Source of the DNA: Falciphora oryzae
Taxonomy: Eukaryota; Ascomycota; Sordariomycetes; Magnaporthales; Magnaporthaceae
Length of the DNA stretch: 64,000 nucleotides
Direction of reading: 5' to 3'
NCBI GenBank assembly: GCA_000733355.1
Contig: JNVV01000043.1
Span: forward strand, 5,392 to 69,391
Every line of letters starts with the position of its first letter. Position 1 is the first letter of the stretch. The position numbers and the translations under genes were made by a program. The notes below the pieces were generated by a model. It saw only the letters and a list, made by a program, of their open reading frames with translations, did no database searches and was not told the DNA's origin. This document shows positions 9,767 through 21,135 of this stretch, in pieces.

Positions 9767-11628
9767 ACGTAGTTTATCAGTAAGTGGCGCATATTAGCGA
9801 ATGGCGCACCTAAACCCGATTTCTAATTAATCGACGCGCATGCTAACCCAACAACGCCAGCAATCCATTTAAACTATTCGGAACTGTATACATCGGACAT
9901 TTTTACTTTTTCTTAACAGGTGCGCGCATTGTGTCCGGTTTTACCGCACGTGCTACATCGCCGACGAATTATCGTCGCCTTCCTTTCCTAACCCCTATGG
10001 TCGCGCATTTTTTACTATAGCTATCTATCTAGCTCCTACTAATCCAGAACATTTCGTACCTCGTTAATAGTAAGTGACCTTTTAAGTCGGATACGTGTTT
10101 TTTTAGCCCTCCGGCGTTTGCTTAATACTTCGTTCGCCCTTCGTAACTTGGAGCACTTTTCCTCCAAAAGGTTAACCCGATGCATAATTGCTTTTGCCCC
10201 TTTCGCAAATTGGTTTACAACTGCTAACATAGATGTCGGAAAGCTGCTTTAGTAATTAGAGATCCGAGTTTTAATATATTCGGATTGCGAAGTTACTTCC
10301 TTAGCTATCCGGGGCGTTTTGGAAATCTAAGGCTCGGGGTCGTTTAAAGGCGTCCTTAGGGGGGTTGGAATCCGTAACTTCACATCCAGCTTTTCCAAAA
10401 CCGAATCCGGGTTAAAAGGAGTAAAGCCAGCTTTTCGGAAGCCTTTTTGGATGTTTTTTTTTGGTTATAAAGTTAAAAAATGCCGCTTTAAACGCCAAAA
10501 AAAACTCGACTTTAGTTACGTAGCTAACGTATAACCTTATTAGGTTTTCGATTTATCGACTGTACGCCCGCTTTATTAGGCCGAAGCACTTGACATTAAA
10601 CGGCTAAAGGAAGTAAAACAAATGCGGAAGCATGCAAAGCGTAATAATGTTATATTTTTAGCAATAAAGCTCGAAATCTGTCAAATAGTAGCTTTCGTAT
10701 CCGTCTAATACTAACAAACAATGGGACCCCGTAAAACGAGCCGCAATATGTTTATCGAAATGCTAAATCCATTTTAAACTGAGCTCGTTCGTAATTTACC
10801 TATTAGCGCTTATTGCGATAACCTAATTGCGTAAAAGGTCGGTTTCCGAATACCAATTAGCTAAATAGTACTGCCTTTTAACGATAATGAAAAAAAGGAC
10901 CGCCTAACCGCAACAATTAACCCTTTGGATAACTGTAACTTATTCCCGATTGCTAAGCTAGACTAACTTTGCTTTGCTACGGCCTTCCAATATTGTAATA
11001 ACCATAACGGCCGCGATTATGCCCATAAAAAAGCCGGTTTCGTCGAAATTATAAATGTCGTCATCCTAAATGCTATATTTAGCCACAATATTCCGTATAA
11101 AGTTAAACCACGTAAAAACGAGCTTGGGATTTTCGCATTTAGCTTTTTAGTAATTGTACTTTCGAATCCAGCGCGTACCGAGCTTTGCGCGGCGTTTAAC
11201 GAAATTCGCGACCCAGTTTTTACCAACGACGCCCGCGTCGCGTTCAGCTAGCAATCGGTTGGCCATATTTTTAACACCAAAAGGCCGGGGAGGAAATGCG
11301 CGAAAATCCAGCTCGAATATGTATTTAACAAACGCCTTCTTTTCGGATTCCGTCAATTTCCGGGATTTGGGTATGCTGTCGCGTCAAGCAAATCGGCCGC
11401 GGCGTCGGTCGCGTAATGTAAATTTAGGAACGTCGTAGATTTTGGTTGCCGAACGTACATTTAATTGTGCATTAAATTGGATTGCCCGTATGGCAAAAGC
11501 AATTTTAGCTTCGTTAGATGTCGACGCCATTTGTGGTTGTTAAGGAATTGAGGTTGGAAGTGGGAGACGCGAGTCGCGATGGAAAACGCGCAACTCGCTT
11601 GTGTGCGCGGCTCGCTTGTGAACCACGT
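9767..11628 (-). mobile_element. Pogo/Fot1-like DNA transposon copy 3 (1862 bp, unequal ends)
   Basis: TA flanks it at 9765-9766 and 11629-11630. The left end reads ACGTAGTTTATCAGTAAGTG with GGCGCA boxes, like copy 2. The right end, read inward, is ACGTGGTTCACAAGCGAGCC with CGCGCA/TGCGCG boxes, closer to the CACAAGCGAG type of MITE-2 and MITE-4. It is more heavily mutated than copy 2, with many CA-to-TA changes. It is 1 bp longer because of an extra T in the T-run near 10455-10462. Confidence 0.85.
9874..11530 (-). pseudogene. Pogo-like transposase of copy 3, heavily decayed
   Basis: The minus frame from ATG at 11530 can be aligned by eye with copy 2 throughout (MASTSNEAKIAFAIRAIQ, then RKLTESEKKAFVKYIFELD, NFDETGF-like segment near 11040). 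It has many TAA/TAG codons and a one-base frameshift in the T-run near 10455-10462. Non-functional. Confidence 0.82.
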
Positions 11629-11630
11629 TA

Positions 11631-11725
11631 AATAAGAAATTTAATTTAATTTTCTTAGATTTTTCTTATTACCTTTTAAGGGTTGGTTTATAATACTGTG
11701 TAATATACTGTGTACAATACGCAAC
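11631..11725. mobile_element. MITE-3, central fragment
   Basis: This 95-bp AT-rich piece matches, in inverted orientation, the arm at 19965-20020 and also the middle of MITE-4 (about 46610-46690). It therefore belongs to a third MITE interrupted by MITE-2 at TA 11726-11727. A sliver at 9737-9764 may be another piece of the same left arm. The true left terminus of MITE-3 was not found. Confidence 0.55.
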
Positions 11726-12024
11726 TAACGTGGTTCACAAGCGAGTCGGTCACACAAGCGAGTCGATCACTTCAAAATCTTATATTAAACTGCGTTTTTT
11801 TTCAATTAAATAACTCGTTCAATTTGAAGCTAAATTCCACTAAAATTAAAACACTTATATTTAACTTTAAAGTGATTATAATTCGAATTTTCCGCATTTT
11901 TATTATTACCCCTTTTAGGTTAGTTTGCAACACTGTATATTATACTGTGTAAATGTGCAAACTAACTTAAAAGGGTTAATAATAAAAATGCGGAAAATTC
12001 AAATTATAATCGCTTTAAAGTTAA

Positions 12025-12039
12025 ATATAAGTGTTTTAA
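12025..12039. repeat. Left 15-bp target-site duplication of the LINE
   Basis: ATATAAGTGTTTTAA occurs here and again at 19830-19844, directly flanking the inserted block 12040-19829. A long, variable-length duplication is typical of non-LTR retrotransposition. Because both copies are AT-rich the exact length could be off by one or two bases. Confidence 0.8.
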
Positions 12040-12173
12040 GGATGCAAAAAAAAAAAAAAAAAAAAGACGGAAGCTTCCAGCGGCTCGCGCGGAAAAAGAC
12101 AACGACCAATCCCAAATCTGAGGACATCACGAGAATCGGCACCGCCGAGTTGCCCTAGGGCGCGGCGGGCTCG

Positions 12174-13600
12174 ATGCCACCCCGAAGCGACGTCGCGGCG
12201 CGGATGGAAAAAGCTCTTGGCCTCGCCCATTCGCAACACGCGTCGCGCACCGAAGACACCCCAAACAACCCAACGCAACCCCGAAAAAAACCATCCGCGA
12301 GCTCGAATCGACCCAAACCCATCCAAAAAACGATAAACTACGCAAAAACGTACCTCCAATCGCTTAATGAAAAAGAGAGAAAAACCACGGCCGCCACGAT
12401 CATCGCGAACCTCGTACGACACCTCGAAACGACCGGAACGACCACCGCGACCCCGACGACCACGACCATCGACCCCGACGCGACCCAAACGATCCTAAAA
12501 TCCCTCGAGCGAATCAAATCAACGATTAAAAAAAAATGCATACGACGCACAACACTCAACCCGCAAAGGGGGCCGGGAAGCTAACCTAGGCCCAAATCGC
12601 AGCGAAAGCTCAGGGAGCTCCCCCCGGGGGCCCGGCGACAGCGAAAAAAACAACTGCGCCTCCGATCGATAACAAAGTTCTCACCATCAAAAGAGGGGCA
12701 TTAATCAAAAAAATAGCCCCGGGAAAGATCCTTCAAATGTATAACACCACGCTAGGTCGCGGATAGGTCGAGGCGGCCCACCAACACCCATCGGGAAACA
12801 TACGCCTGCATTTTAAAGACGCCGAAACCAGAGAAAGAGCGGAAAAGAAAAGCCGAAAGGTATCGGAGATACGGCGGCGACGGGACCGCAACCAAACGCA
12901 CGAATAGGAAGCAGTAGACCACCTAAACGACCTAGCAGAACACTACGAGCCCTACCTTTAGTACGCGCCTTTCGTAGCCCCTCCAAAAAGCCCGTAGCAC
13001 GCCAACCGTTTAAGGCTTAAAAGACCGACGATTACGATAGTGGCGACGGGTTTACCTACGACGTCTTTTCAACCCTTCCTAAACGATAACGGGAGGGCGG
13101 AAGCCGGATCGGATTTAGTGAAAACTTTGCAAAAAGATAACAAAACGGACGCGATTAGCCGTATAATGGTAGCGGCGTAAAAGCGGCGAAACAACAAACC
13201 CACTATAGCGGCCTTTATCCAATTAACGAACCTCGAAAGGGCAAACCGCCTCTAAAAGAACTACTTTAAATAGGACGGCGCGACGTACCAATGCCGTCCT
13301 TTTAACCCCGAACTCGCTACCGCCTAATGCTTTAAATGCTAAAACTAGGGGCACAAAAGCCCCCAATGCAAACTTAGTATCGCGTGCGCCTGGTGCGGAT
13401 CAAAAGAATACGACGATAAATAATGCGAAAAAAAAAAAGAAGCCGCGGCGAAGTCTCCAGGAGATATTAGCGAAGCCTTCTATATCCTATGCAATAAAAC
13501 AAAGCACCCGTCCTACTACTAAAAATGCCCAGTTAGGAAACAAGCGCAACAAAAAAAAAAAAACGTATGGTTTATACGCCTAACCCACTTTAAGAAATAA
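12174..13600 (+). pseudogene. LINE ORF1 (gag-like, CCHC knuckles)
   Basis: The first 136 codons (12174-12584) are open and encode a Thr/Pro-rich, basic protein with a helical stretch (NYAKTYLQSLNEKERKT). Further decayed frames lead to a cluster of CCHC zinc knuckles around 13320-13560 (CFKC, then CKLSIACAWCG, later YILCNKTKHPSYY.KCP). ORF1 proteins of this sort bind the element RNA. Many stops follow 12584. Confidence 0.65.
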
Positions 13601-14479
13601 CCGACCCCGCCGCCGAGGTCGCCGCGAGCCCCTTTACCCCCTACGCCGGACCCATAGGGGAAAAAAAGATAGGACCCGGTAATAAAGCAAAAGCTTTCCT
13701 AAATAAAGGATAGGATCCCATTTATAGAAAAGGTAGACGCGGGGATTTGGTAGGCCGACGTTTACGTCGAAGGATTTAAAACTTACGAAAAAAGGAAGGC
13801 TTTTTTAGGAAACCATTTCGATAAATGGTATAAGCGACGCATCTAAAAAGGTCGCGGCGAAGCATTAGGGGTAACCCTCGTATTTAATAAAAAACCCTGC
13901 CATTTGGAAAAAAAAGCCACCCCGGCCGAATACTAAGAAACTATACCGACGGAGCCGGTAACGGAAACCCCGTAAACCCCCACACCGAACCGAAGAAACG
14001 CGCCGGAAACCCCGGAACCAGCCTAACAAAGGGACGTAGGCGAGCTAGAACAAACGTTGCCGCGACCCCCTTCCTTTACAAAAAGAAAAAGAAACTTTCT
14101 TGGGAGTGCCGGTAAATCCCTGGGAAGGCCGGTAAGCAGGCCACGAAAAACCTTCAAAGTAAATAACAATAACGCCGCGATCCTTTCCTTCCTCCGCAGC
14201 TAAAAACCGAGAACACTTTCGAAAAGACCCCGCGTGTTCCAATCCCCGGGGACGCCGAAAACCCCAGGACCCCCAGCTACCCCAACATCACCCTCCTTAC
14301 TAAAAATAGTATTACCGAAATTAAGCTAAAGTAAACCCCTATTACCGATAACACAATTCCGCAAAGAGGTCGAGTAAACCCCTGAAAATATATACCCCGA
14401 AAGCGAAGAAAATACAACTATTACAGATATTATATAAAGCTTAAGGTTTTACAATGGAATATAGGAAGGAAAATAGAAG

Positions 14480-15300
14480 TACTAGACGCGTTGCTGGCAA
14501 AAAGCGGTCGTTTTAACGTACTAGCGATCTAGGAGCTACTAAAAAACGGTAAGGGGGAAACGAAATGCCCGATTTAGGCAGGAATGAAAATTATCCAATA
14601 CTAACAAGCGCTAACGCTACGACCCTACGGCGAAGCAATATCACTTTCCTTTAGGGAGGAAAAAGAGCAAGCCCCTTCCTTTTCCCTTCCCTTTTTACTA
14701 TTACCCCGACCCGTACGCATAATAATTTACGTTAGGTTTACGTTATGTATACTAAATTACGAAGCGAGACCGGATTGGTATCGAGTTACTATCGGCACTA
14801 AAAAAAAGAACATTATAATATGGTCGGTTTATTTACTAATACCGGGGAGCACTATAGTAACGAATTGGGTTACCCTTATTAACGATTTCGCAAAAAGATA
14901 CCCCAAAAGCTACAGCCTAATAGTAGGGGATTTTAACCTACATTACGACCTTTGGATGTCCCAAAAAAGAAAGGAGCTTTTAATATACGTAGAAGCTGCA
15001 AAGCTATTAGGGCTAACAAAAATATAAAATATGCATTTATTAACCCGCCGCGATTTCCCAACGAAATCCGTACCACGCTGCAAAAATATAACGATAAACC
15101 TAACGTGGGCCACAAATAACCTAGCTATAACGGAACTTGCGAAATGGAAATAAAAAAGTAGCGACCACGCGGGGATTATAACCACGATCTAAAAGCTAAG
15201 CCCTTAGCTAAAAACCCTTAAAGAAAGGAAATGGAACTGGAGAAAAATCGATAAAAAAAACGCGAAAAATTTGGCGGCAGCTCGTATAACCAAATTAACC
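14480..15300 (+). pseudogene. LINE endonuclease domain
   Basis: The decayed frame shows the endonuclease/exonuclease/phosphatase fold signatures: an opening VLAI.EL segment near 14518, YSLIVGDFNLHYDLW near 14914 and SSDHAGIIT near 15157. The GDFN and SDH motifs are the metal/catalytic parts of AP-type endonucleases that nick the target in LINE insertion. Nonsense codons throughout. Confidence 0.7.
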
Positions 15301-17800
15301 CGACCCCTTAGCGATCTATAAGCGATCGACGATTAAATAAACGAATTAATTAAAGCTATATTGGAAATTAAAAATTTCACCGTCCTAAAGCGGAAAAATA
15401 AACCCGGAGGCTGCAGCTGGTGGACCGAGGAAATTTTATAGCTATTTCGCGAAAAATACGAAACCGAAAAGGAATGGAAGCGAAACCGTACCGACGTAGC
15501 CAGAGTTTTAATAAAGGAATTAACGAAAAAAAGGAAATAGGCTATTAAAGTAGCAAAAAGGTATACGTAGCGTACCGCTATGCACGAAGCGAGCAAAAAA
15601 TAAAACGCCAAAAGCATGTAAACGATCGCCAAATGGGCAAAGAAAAAAAGCCACCAACCCCTACCGCCCTTTTCCCTGCCGACGTTAAAGCTAGGGGGCG
15701 GAGGGGTTGCGGCGACCCGGCAAACCAAAGAAAAAGCTCTAAAGGCGAAATTTTTCCCGACGTTCACAACCGACGTTTCGGACGTCCCGGACGACCCCCC
15801 TACAAACGCTACCCTATTGGAAGTTCGCCAAGGGGTATCCGCGGAAAACGTGGAAAGGGTCCTGCGAAAAACCGGACCATAGAAGGCACCAGGGCTGACA
15901 GGTATCCCAAACGGAGGCCTACTAGCAATGGGACCCGCCCTATTTACGGCTATAGCGGAGCTGTTTACCGCGTGCATAAACTACGGCTATTTCCCCGCGA
16001 AATTCCGGCGGTTTCGCACTATCATTTTGCAAAAACCCAATAAAAACCCCAGCATAATCGGAGTTTAAAAGCCGATCGCTTTACTAAAAACCATAGGGAA
16101 AGTTTTAGAAAAAATTTTAGCAAACCGCATAAAAAACACAATAAAAAAGTATTAGCTATTCCCTAACGAATAAATGGGAAACCGACAAAATAAATCGACG
16201 GAAATAGCTATGCGCCTTTTTACGGATGTAATTAATATAGCCTGGGACGCGAAAGCAGTAATAGGGCTCCTATCCCTCAACATTAGCGGCGCTTTCGATA
16301 CGGTGTCGCATTTACGCCTATTAGGCGAGCTTAGGAAATACGGATACCTATTATAGCTATTGCAGTTACTAAAAAACTTTTTAAATGGAAGGAGAACATC
16401 CTTCCATTTTAACGGCAAGGACATTGGGACGTTAAAAATATTTTGCGGAGTCCTATAAGGTTCCCCGATTTCCCCCATCCTATTTATCCTTTACACCGCA
16501 AAGCTGTACAAAAGCCTCCGCGAAATAAAAGGGGTAACATTAATAGGATTCGCGGACGATACCAACCTAATTAGTTTCGACCGTAACGCGACTAACGCAA
16601 TAAAAAGATTTAACACAGCACATAACGTGTGCATTAAATAGGCTACCAAATTCGGAGCAAAATTTAACCCAAACAAATACTAACTTATTTAGCTAACTAA
16701 AAAACGAAAATTACCCCCCACCCTCCCGTTACGTTTCGGGGAAGTTACCGTAAAGCCGAAAAAAACCGAAAAAAGCGTCCGAATTTTTAGCCTTTGGATC
16801 GATTCCAAACTAAAATGGACCCAATATATACGGAAGATATACGACAAAATGGAATATTAAAAGCTATCTTTTATACGCCTCGTAGCGACCACCTAAAAAC
16901 CTACGTTTATTAAAACCAAATACCTATACCTGGCGGTAATTAAAGCGGCTTTAAGGTTCGTAGCCCCCGCGTACTACGAATTCGACGGGAACTTATAAAA
17001 ACCTAAGGGGGTGGCTAAAACGTGGGCGAAGGTGCAAAACGAATGCTTAAAAAAAACGACCGGAGCATATAAAGGCATATTATAAAAGCTATTAGAAGCA
17101 AAAACATACGTGGCGCTAATTAACATTTGGTTAAACGGACGAATCGCCCATTTCGAAAAGAAGCTGCGAGGTAGCGGAATAGCGGAAAAAATCGAAAAAG
17201 CATACAAAGGCGTAAAAAAAAAATTAAGAAATACGAAAAGGCGACAATCCGCAGCGACGTTTAAAAGAATACGCAGACGCGAAAAGGCAACCAATTGGAT
17301 ATTAGATTAACCCCCCGAAAAAGCTATCGAAAAGGAATGGAAAAAGCAATAAAAAAGGTACGCAGCCCGTACGAAACGATAAACAGAAGCGAGTAAAAGG
17401 GAGCTAAACGAAAAGAGGCTGCTATTTTACCGAGATTTATATAAAACCGAAAGCTTTTTGTTAGTCCAGTTACGTACGGAACGGCTGGGGCTAAAAAGCT
17501 ATTTAGCGTTAAGGCGAGTTTTAGGAGTAGACGCGGAATGTTTTTACAGGCAATCCCCGGAAATAGTCGCTTACGTATTGGGTTACTGCCTTAGCCTTCG
17601 CGAAAAACGAGTAACGCTGTTACAAATAGTGTTGGAAGCAATAACGTTAACGCTAAACCGTTAGAAGGAGGCGGCGAAAGTGATTTGGTGGTTTTTACGG
17701 ATAGGACGCATTTTAAGTTACGCCCTATCCGCAAATATTATAAACGAATGGATTAAAAAAGAGGAGGAAAAAAAGAAAAGGAAATAAGAGAAGGAACGCC
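15300..17800 (+). pseudogene. LINE reverse transcriptase and C-terminal region
   Basis: Reverse transcriptase motifs are readable: GNRQNKSTEIAMRLFTDV near 16174, the LNISGAFDTVSH block near 16279 (the usual catalytic Asp of D.SGAFD reads Asn, one G-to-A change), GVL.GSPISPILFILY near 16447 and FADDTN near 16551. A long tail with IWLNGRIAHFEKKLRG near 17125 may be the remains of the region after the polymerase. Stops are frequent. Confidence 0.75.
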
Positions 17801-18106
17801 GCGACGAGGCGGCGAGTTCTAAAGGGGGACAAGGGGTTATCGCAACCCCGGCCTTAAGGAGTTGAACCCAAAGGACCTCGTTGAAAGAGCCTTACGACTA
17901 CGAACTATAATTATAACAACCAATACATAACCTAACCCAACCCCTACGCGGGGTTTTGGCGAGGACAAAGAGAAGTAAACGGGACGTAATAAAGGAACTA
18001 AGCCGAAACTAAACGACTACCTACGGTTTATCTAACCTTGGCGCGGGGGCGCCACCTGTTACCTAAGGTAACGGAGACCTATAAGCCAACACCCGGAGGG
18101 CGCCAA

Positions 18107-18122
18107 CCCCCCCCCCCCCCCC
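18107..18122. repeat. C16 homopolymer
   Basis: A run of 16 C at the junction between the LINE 3' region and the start of the antisense ORF region. It could be a slippage product, an assembly artefact or a junction mark. Confidence 0.8.
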
Positions 18123-19190
18123 TTAAAAAAAGCTAGCCGAAGAAAGAACCGGGAAAAGAAGAAACAAACCAGTCCGTTGGAAGATCGAAGAGAACCCGAA
18201 AACCCCTTTACGCGTCCTTACCGCTGCTCGCCGGCGGGTTACTAACATCGTCGGAACTACCGTTATCGCTGCCATCGCTACTATCGCTACCATCGCTACT
18301 ATCGCTACCGATATTGCCGATACTACTACCGCCGTTGCCAATTTCCGGTCCTAGGGGGGGAGCACCGGCGTATCCGCGAAGTCCCAAATATTGAAAAGAG
18401 TCCTTAATTATCCCTTTAAAACGGGGAGCCGCGTTATCGAATATAGCGAAAGCGGCTTAATAATTGTCGGGATTTGCGGTTTCGCCGCGAGCTACCTTTT
18501 AAACTACCTCGAGCTGAGTTTTGATACCGTGGAAAAGGAGACTAGAAGCTAAATCACGACGCGCTTAGGCAACGTCCGGATCGACCGCAGGGTAACGGAA
18601 AGGAACCTGCGAACTAGCAGGGGCGTATGCTTTATAAGCGTCCTTAAACGCCTGGTAAGCGGCTTCCTTTTCGGTTTTGAGCCAAACGCCCCAGTTTTAA
18701 AGATATATTAGTTACGTATCCGGAAAAACGAAAAGAAAATAAAAAAAAACCCACATTTTTGTTACGGCCTTTAAAAGCGCTAGCCCAGGCCCGTTGCTTG
18801 CGAAAATTGAAAAAAGCGTCGCAATCTTCGAAATCGTTACGGATTTCCAGCAAAGTCGCGGCGGCTTCGTCGAAAGCTATACCGGACCTCGACGCGGTCT
18901 TTCCATCCGCAAAAGTGTACCGACCGTCTTTGCCAGCTTTTTTTTTAAAGCAGCAATAAACGCATTTCTTAGATTTAGAATTTAGTTAAACATAAGTATT
19001 AAAAGGGTATCGGAAAATGGGAAGAGAGAAAAACGGAAGCATAACTTACTAGTATCCTGGATATAACGGCGATCGGGAAAAAGATCGTTAGCTATTATAC
19101 GGAAGCAAATGCCGCAACTTTTGCTGCCGGCTGGGACATTAGGAGGGGTTAACGAAAGGCCGTAAAAACGCTCTAACGAAAAAAAGAACC
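18120..19190 (-). pseudogene. Antisense, intron-bearing cysteine-pair ORF in the LINE 3' region
   Basis: On the minus strand, from about 19135, the reading gives KSCGICFRIIANDLFPDRR, a textbook intron (GTAAGT donor near 19051, CTAAAT branch site, TAAG acceptor near 18965), and then KCVYCCFKKKAGKDG. The paired CxxC motifs thus fall on either side of the splice. A helical acidic region follows (LLEIRNDFEDCDAFFNF), a second probable intron, a long alpha-helical domain (WGVWLKTEKEAAYQAFKDAY) and a Ser/Asp/Gly-rich tail near 18250. Two or three stops look RIP-made. Family not identified. It lies inside the LINE target duplications and opposite to the LINE ORFs. Confidence 0.45.
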
Positions 19191-19829
19191 TACAAACGGC
19201 GCTTTTTGCGGCGCTTCCGGCCCGCGGGCGAAGAGGGAGGAGAAGAATTGCGCTTTAGCATTACGCGCACTCGATAGGTACACGGGAAATCGTAATGAAG
19301 CACTAGGGACGGCAGCGCGCTGCCAAGAAGGGTTAAAGGGGCCTGCGAGGTCGCGGAGGGCAGGGAAAACGTACCGGATCGCACTGCTTTAGGCTGTTGT
19401 TATTAAGGATTGAAAAGGATCAGAAATCGCGAGGGAAAAAAAGCGTAGGATATTAGGCAGGGCACCGGCGTCAACAAAGGGAAGGCACGAAGAGGTCGGC
19501 CGAATTTGGAAGGAACGATAAAGAAAAACAACGACCGACCGAACCGACCGAGCGACTACCCCGACACGACTCCAGGACCACACCCCGATACCCCGCGTCG
19601 ACCGACACACTCTCTCTTTCACTAACATTGGAGGTACGGTGGTGAGACCGTACTTTAACAAACAAGCACACGAAGAGGACTCGCTAGTAGCTCGACGGGA
19701 CCTTTTTACCCGACCTTATTAAAACGGTTATAACACCGGAGGCACGGTTTTTATCCCAATATTACCTAGATTAGCAGATACTCCCTATGGCTTATAGAAG
19801 TCGAAAAGGGTAAATAAATTTATATATAT
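19191..19829. other. LINE 3' end, no clear gene
   Basis: Two minus frames of 64-90 codons have no recognisable domain. The segment ends in an A/T-rich tail (aaataaatttatatatatat) directly before the right target duplication, as expected for a LINE 3' end. Confidence 0.4.
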
Positions 19830-19964
19830 ATATAAGTGTTTTAATTTTGGTAGAATTTAGCTCCAAATTGAACGAGTTATTTAATTGAAAAAAAACGCTG
19901 TTTAATATGGGATTTTGAAGTGATCGACTCGCTTGTGTGACCGACTCGCTTGTGAACCACGTTA

Positions 19965-20157
19965 ACCTTAAAAGGGTAATAATAAAAATCCAAGAAAATT
20001 AAATTAAATTGCTTATTTAGTTAAATATAACATTTTTAAATTTGGTTAAATTCAGGCTTAAATTAGCCGAGTTAGCAAGCGTATCGAAAATCGCGTTTAG
20101 TATGAGATTTTTAAATGTCCCACTCGCTGGTTTGTCCCACTCACTGGTGAACCACGT
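19965..20157. mobile_element. MITE-3, right arm and terminus
   Basis: The arm ends ...ACTCACTGGTGAACCACGT followed by TA (20158-20159). Read inward the terminus is ACGTGGTTCACCAGTGAGTG with two GGGACA boxes. The arm body matches MITE-4 (46456-46885) although MITE-4 has GCCACA boxes. It directly abuts the broken edge of pogo copy 4, which has the same GGGACA termini. Confidence 0.75.
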
Positions 20158-20159
20158 TA

Positions 20160-21135
20160 TATTTTTGGCAATAAAGTTCGAAATCCGTCGAATAGTGGCT
20201 TTCGTATCCGTTTAGCACTAACAAACGATAAAGGCCTTTCGTACGCGACGTAATGTGTTTATCGAAATGCTGGATCCATTCCAAACCGAGTTTGTTCGTA
20301 ATTTATTTGTTAAAATTTATTGCGATAATTTAATTACGTAAGAGGTCGGTTTCCGAATACCAATTAGCTAGGTAGTATTGCCTTTTAACGATAATGAAAG
20401 GGGGGATCGCTTAACCGCAACAGTTAACCTTTTAAATGATTGTGGCCTATTCCCAGTTGTTAGGTTAAATTAGCTTTGCTTTGCTTCGCCTTTCCGATGT
20501 TATAATGATTATAACGGCCGCGATTATGCCTATAAAGAAATTTGTTTCGTCGAAATTGTAAATGTCGTTATTTTAAATGCTATATTTGTTGATAGTGTTC
20601 CGTATAAGGTCGAACTACGTAAAAACGAGTTTGGAATTTTCGCATTTGGCTTTTTGGTAATTGTATTTTCGAATCCAGCGCGTGCCGAGCTCCGGGCGGC
20701 GTTTAACGAACTTCGCGACCTAGTTGGTCCCGACGGTAGCCGCGTCGCGTTCGGCGAACAGTCGGTTGGCCATATCTTTAACACCAGAAGGCCGAGGAGG
20801 GAATGCGCGAGAATCCAGTTCGAATATGTATTTAACAAGCGCCTTTTTTTCGGAATTTGTTAATTTCCGTGATTTGGGCATGCAGTCGCGTCGAGCAGGT
20901 TGGCCGTGCCTCCGACGCGCTAAAGTCGAATTCGCAACCGAATAAATTTTCGCAGCTTCCCGGATGCTCAATTTTGGGTTGGATTGCAAAGCTTAAAGGG
21001 CAAGCATTACCCGACTTTCGTCGCTTTTGTTTGACATTGTGTTTGGTGGAGGAATCGGTTGTCAAAAATGATGTGTCGCGTTGTCGCGTCGCGTGTCCCA
21101 CTCGCTGGTTTGTCCCACTCACTGGTGAACTACGT
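20160..21135 (-). mobile_element. Pogo/Fot1-like copy 4, truncated
   Basis: Only the transposase 5' half and right terminus remain. The right end, read inward, is ACGTAGTTCACCAGTGAGTG with GGGACA boxes; TA follows at 21136-21137. Transposase starts at ATG 21037 (MSNKSDE), continues through RKLTNSEKKALVKYIFELD, and is cut at 20160 by MITE-3 within the catalytic domain. The missing half is not on the other side of the nest, so a deletion or rearrangement must have followed. Confidence 0.8.

Larger units (their letters stand above)
12040..19829 (+). mobile_element. Tad1-like non-LTR retrotransposon (LINE), 7.8 kb, decayed
   Basis: The block lies between 15-bp target duplications inside MITE-2. 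In order on the plus strand it holds a gag-like ORF1 with CCHC knuckles, an endonuclease, a reverse transcriptase with FADD motif and a C-terminal region. An antisense ORF (18120-19190) and a (TA)-rich tail at 19812-19830 follow. A run of about 20 A (12046-12065) sits near the 5' end. Stops are overwhelmingly TAA/TAG. Assignment to the Tad1 clade rests on fungal host and domain order, not on a phylogeny. Confidence 0.75.
11728..19962. mobile_element. MITE-2, pogo-derived, split by LINE
   Basis: Outer parts are 11728-12039 and 19845-19962, about 430 bp in total, with TA at 11726-11727 and 19963-19964. The two ends are perfect inverted repeats beginning ACGTGGTTCACAAGCGAGTC, with boxes CGGTCA and CGATCA, and the match continues through the arm (caattaaataactcgttcaa). 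No coding capacity. A 7.8-kb LINE is inserted at its right arm. Confidence 0.87.

Noticed and set aside
18123..18341. Ala/Val-rich minus frame
   Set aside because: It is an out-of-frame reading of the Ser/Asp/Gly-rich tail of the antisense ORF in the LINE.
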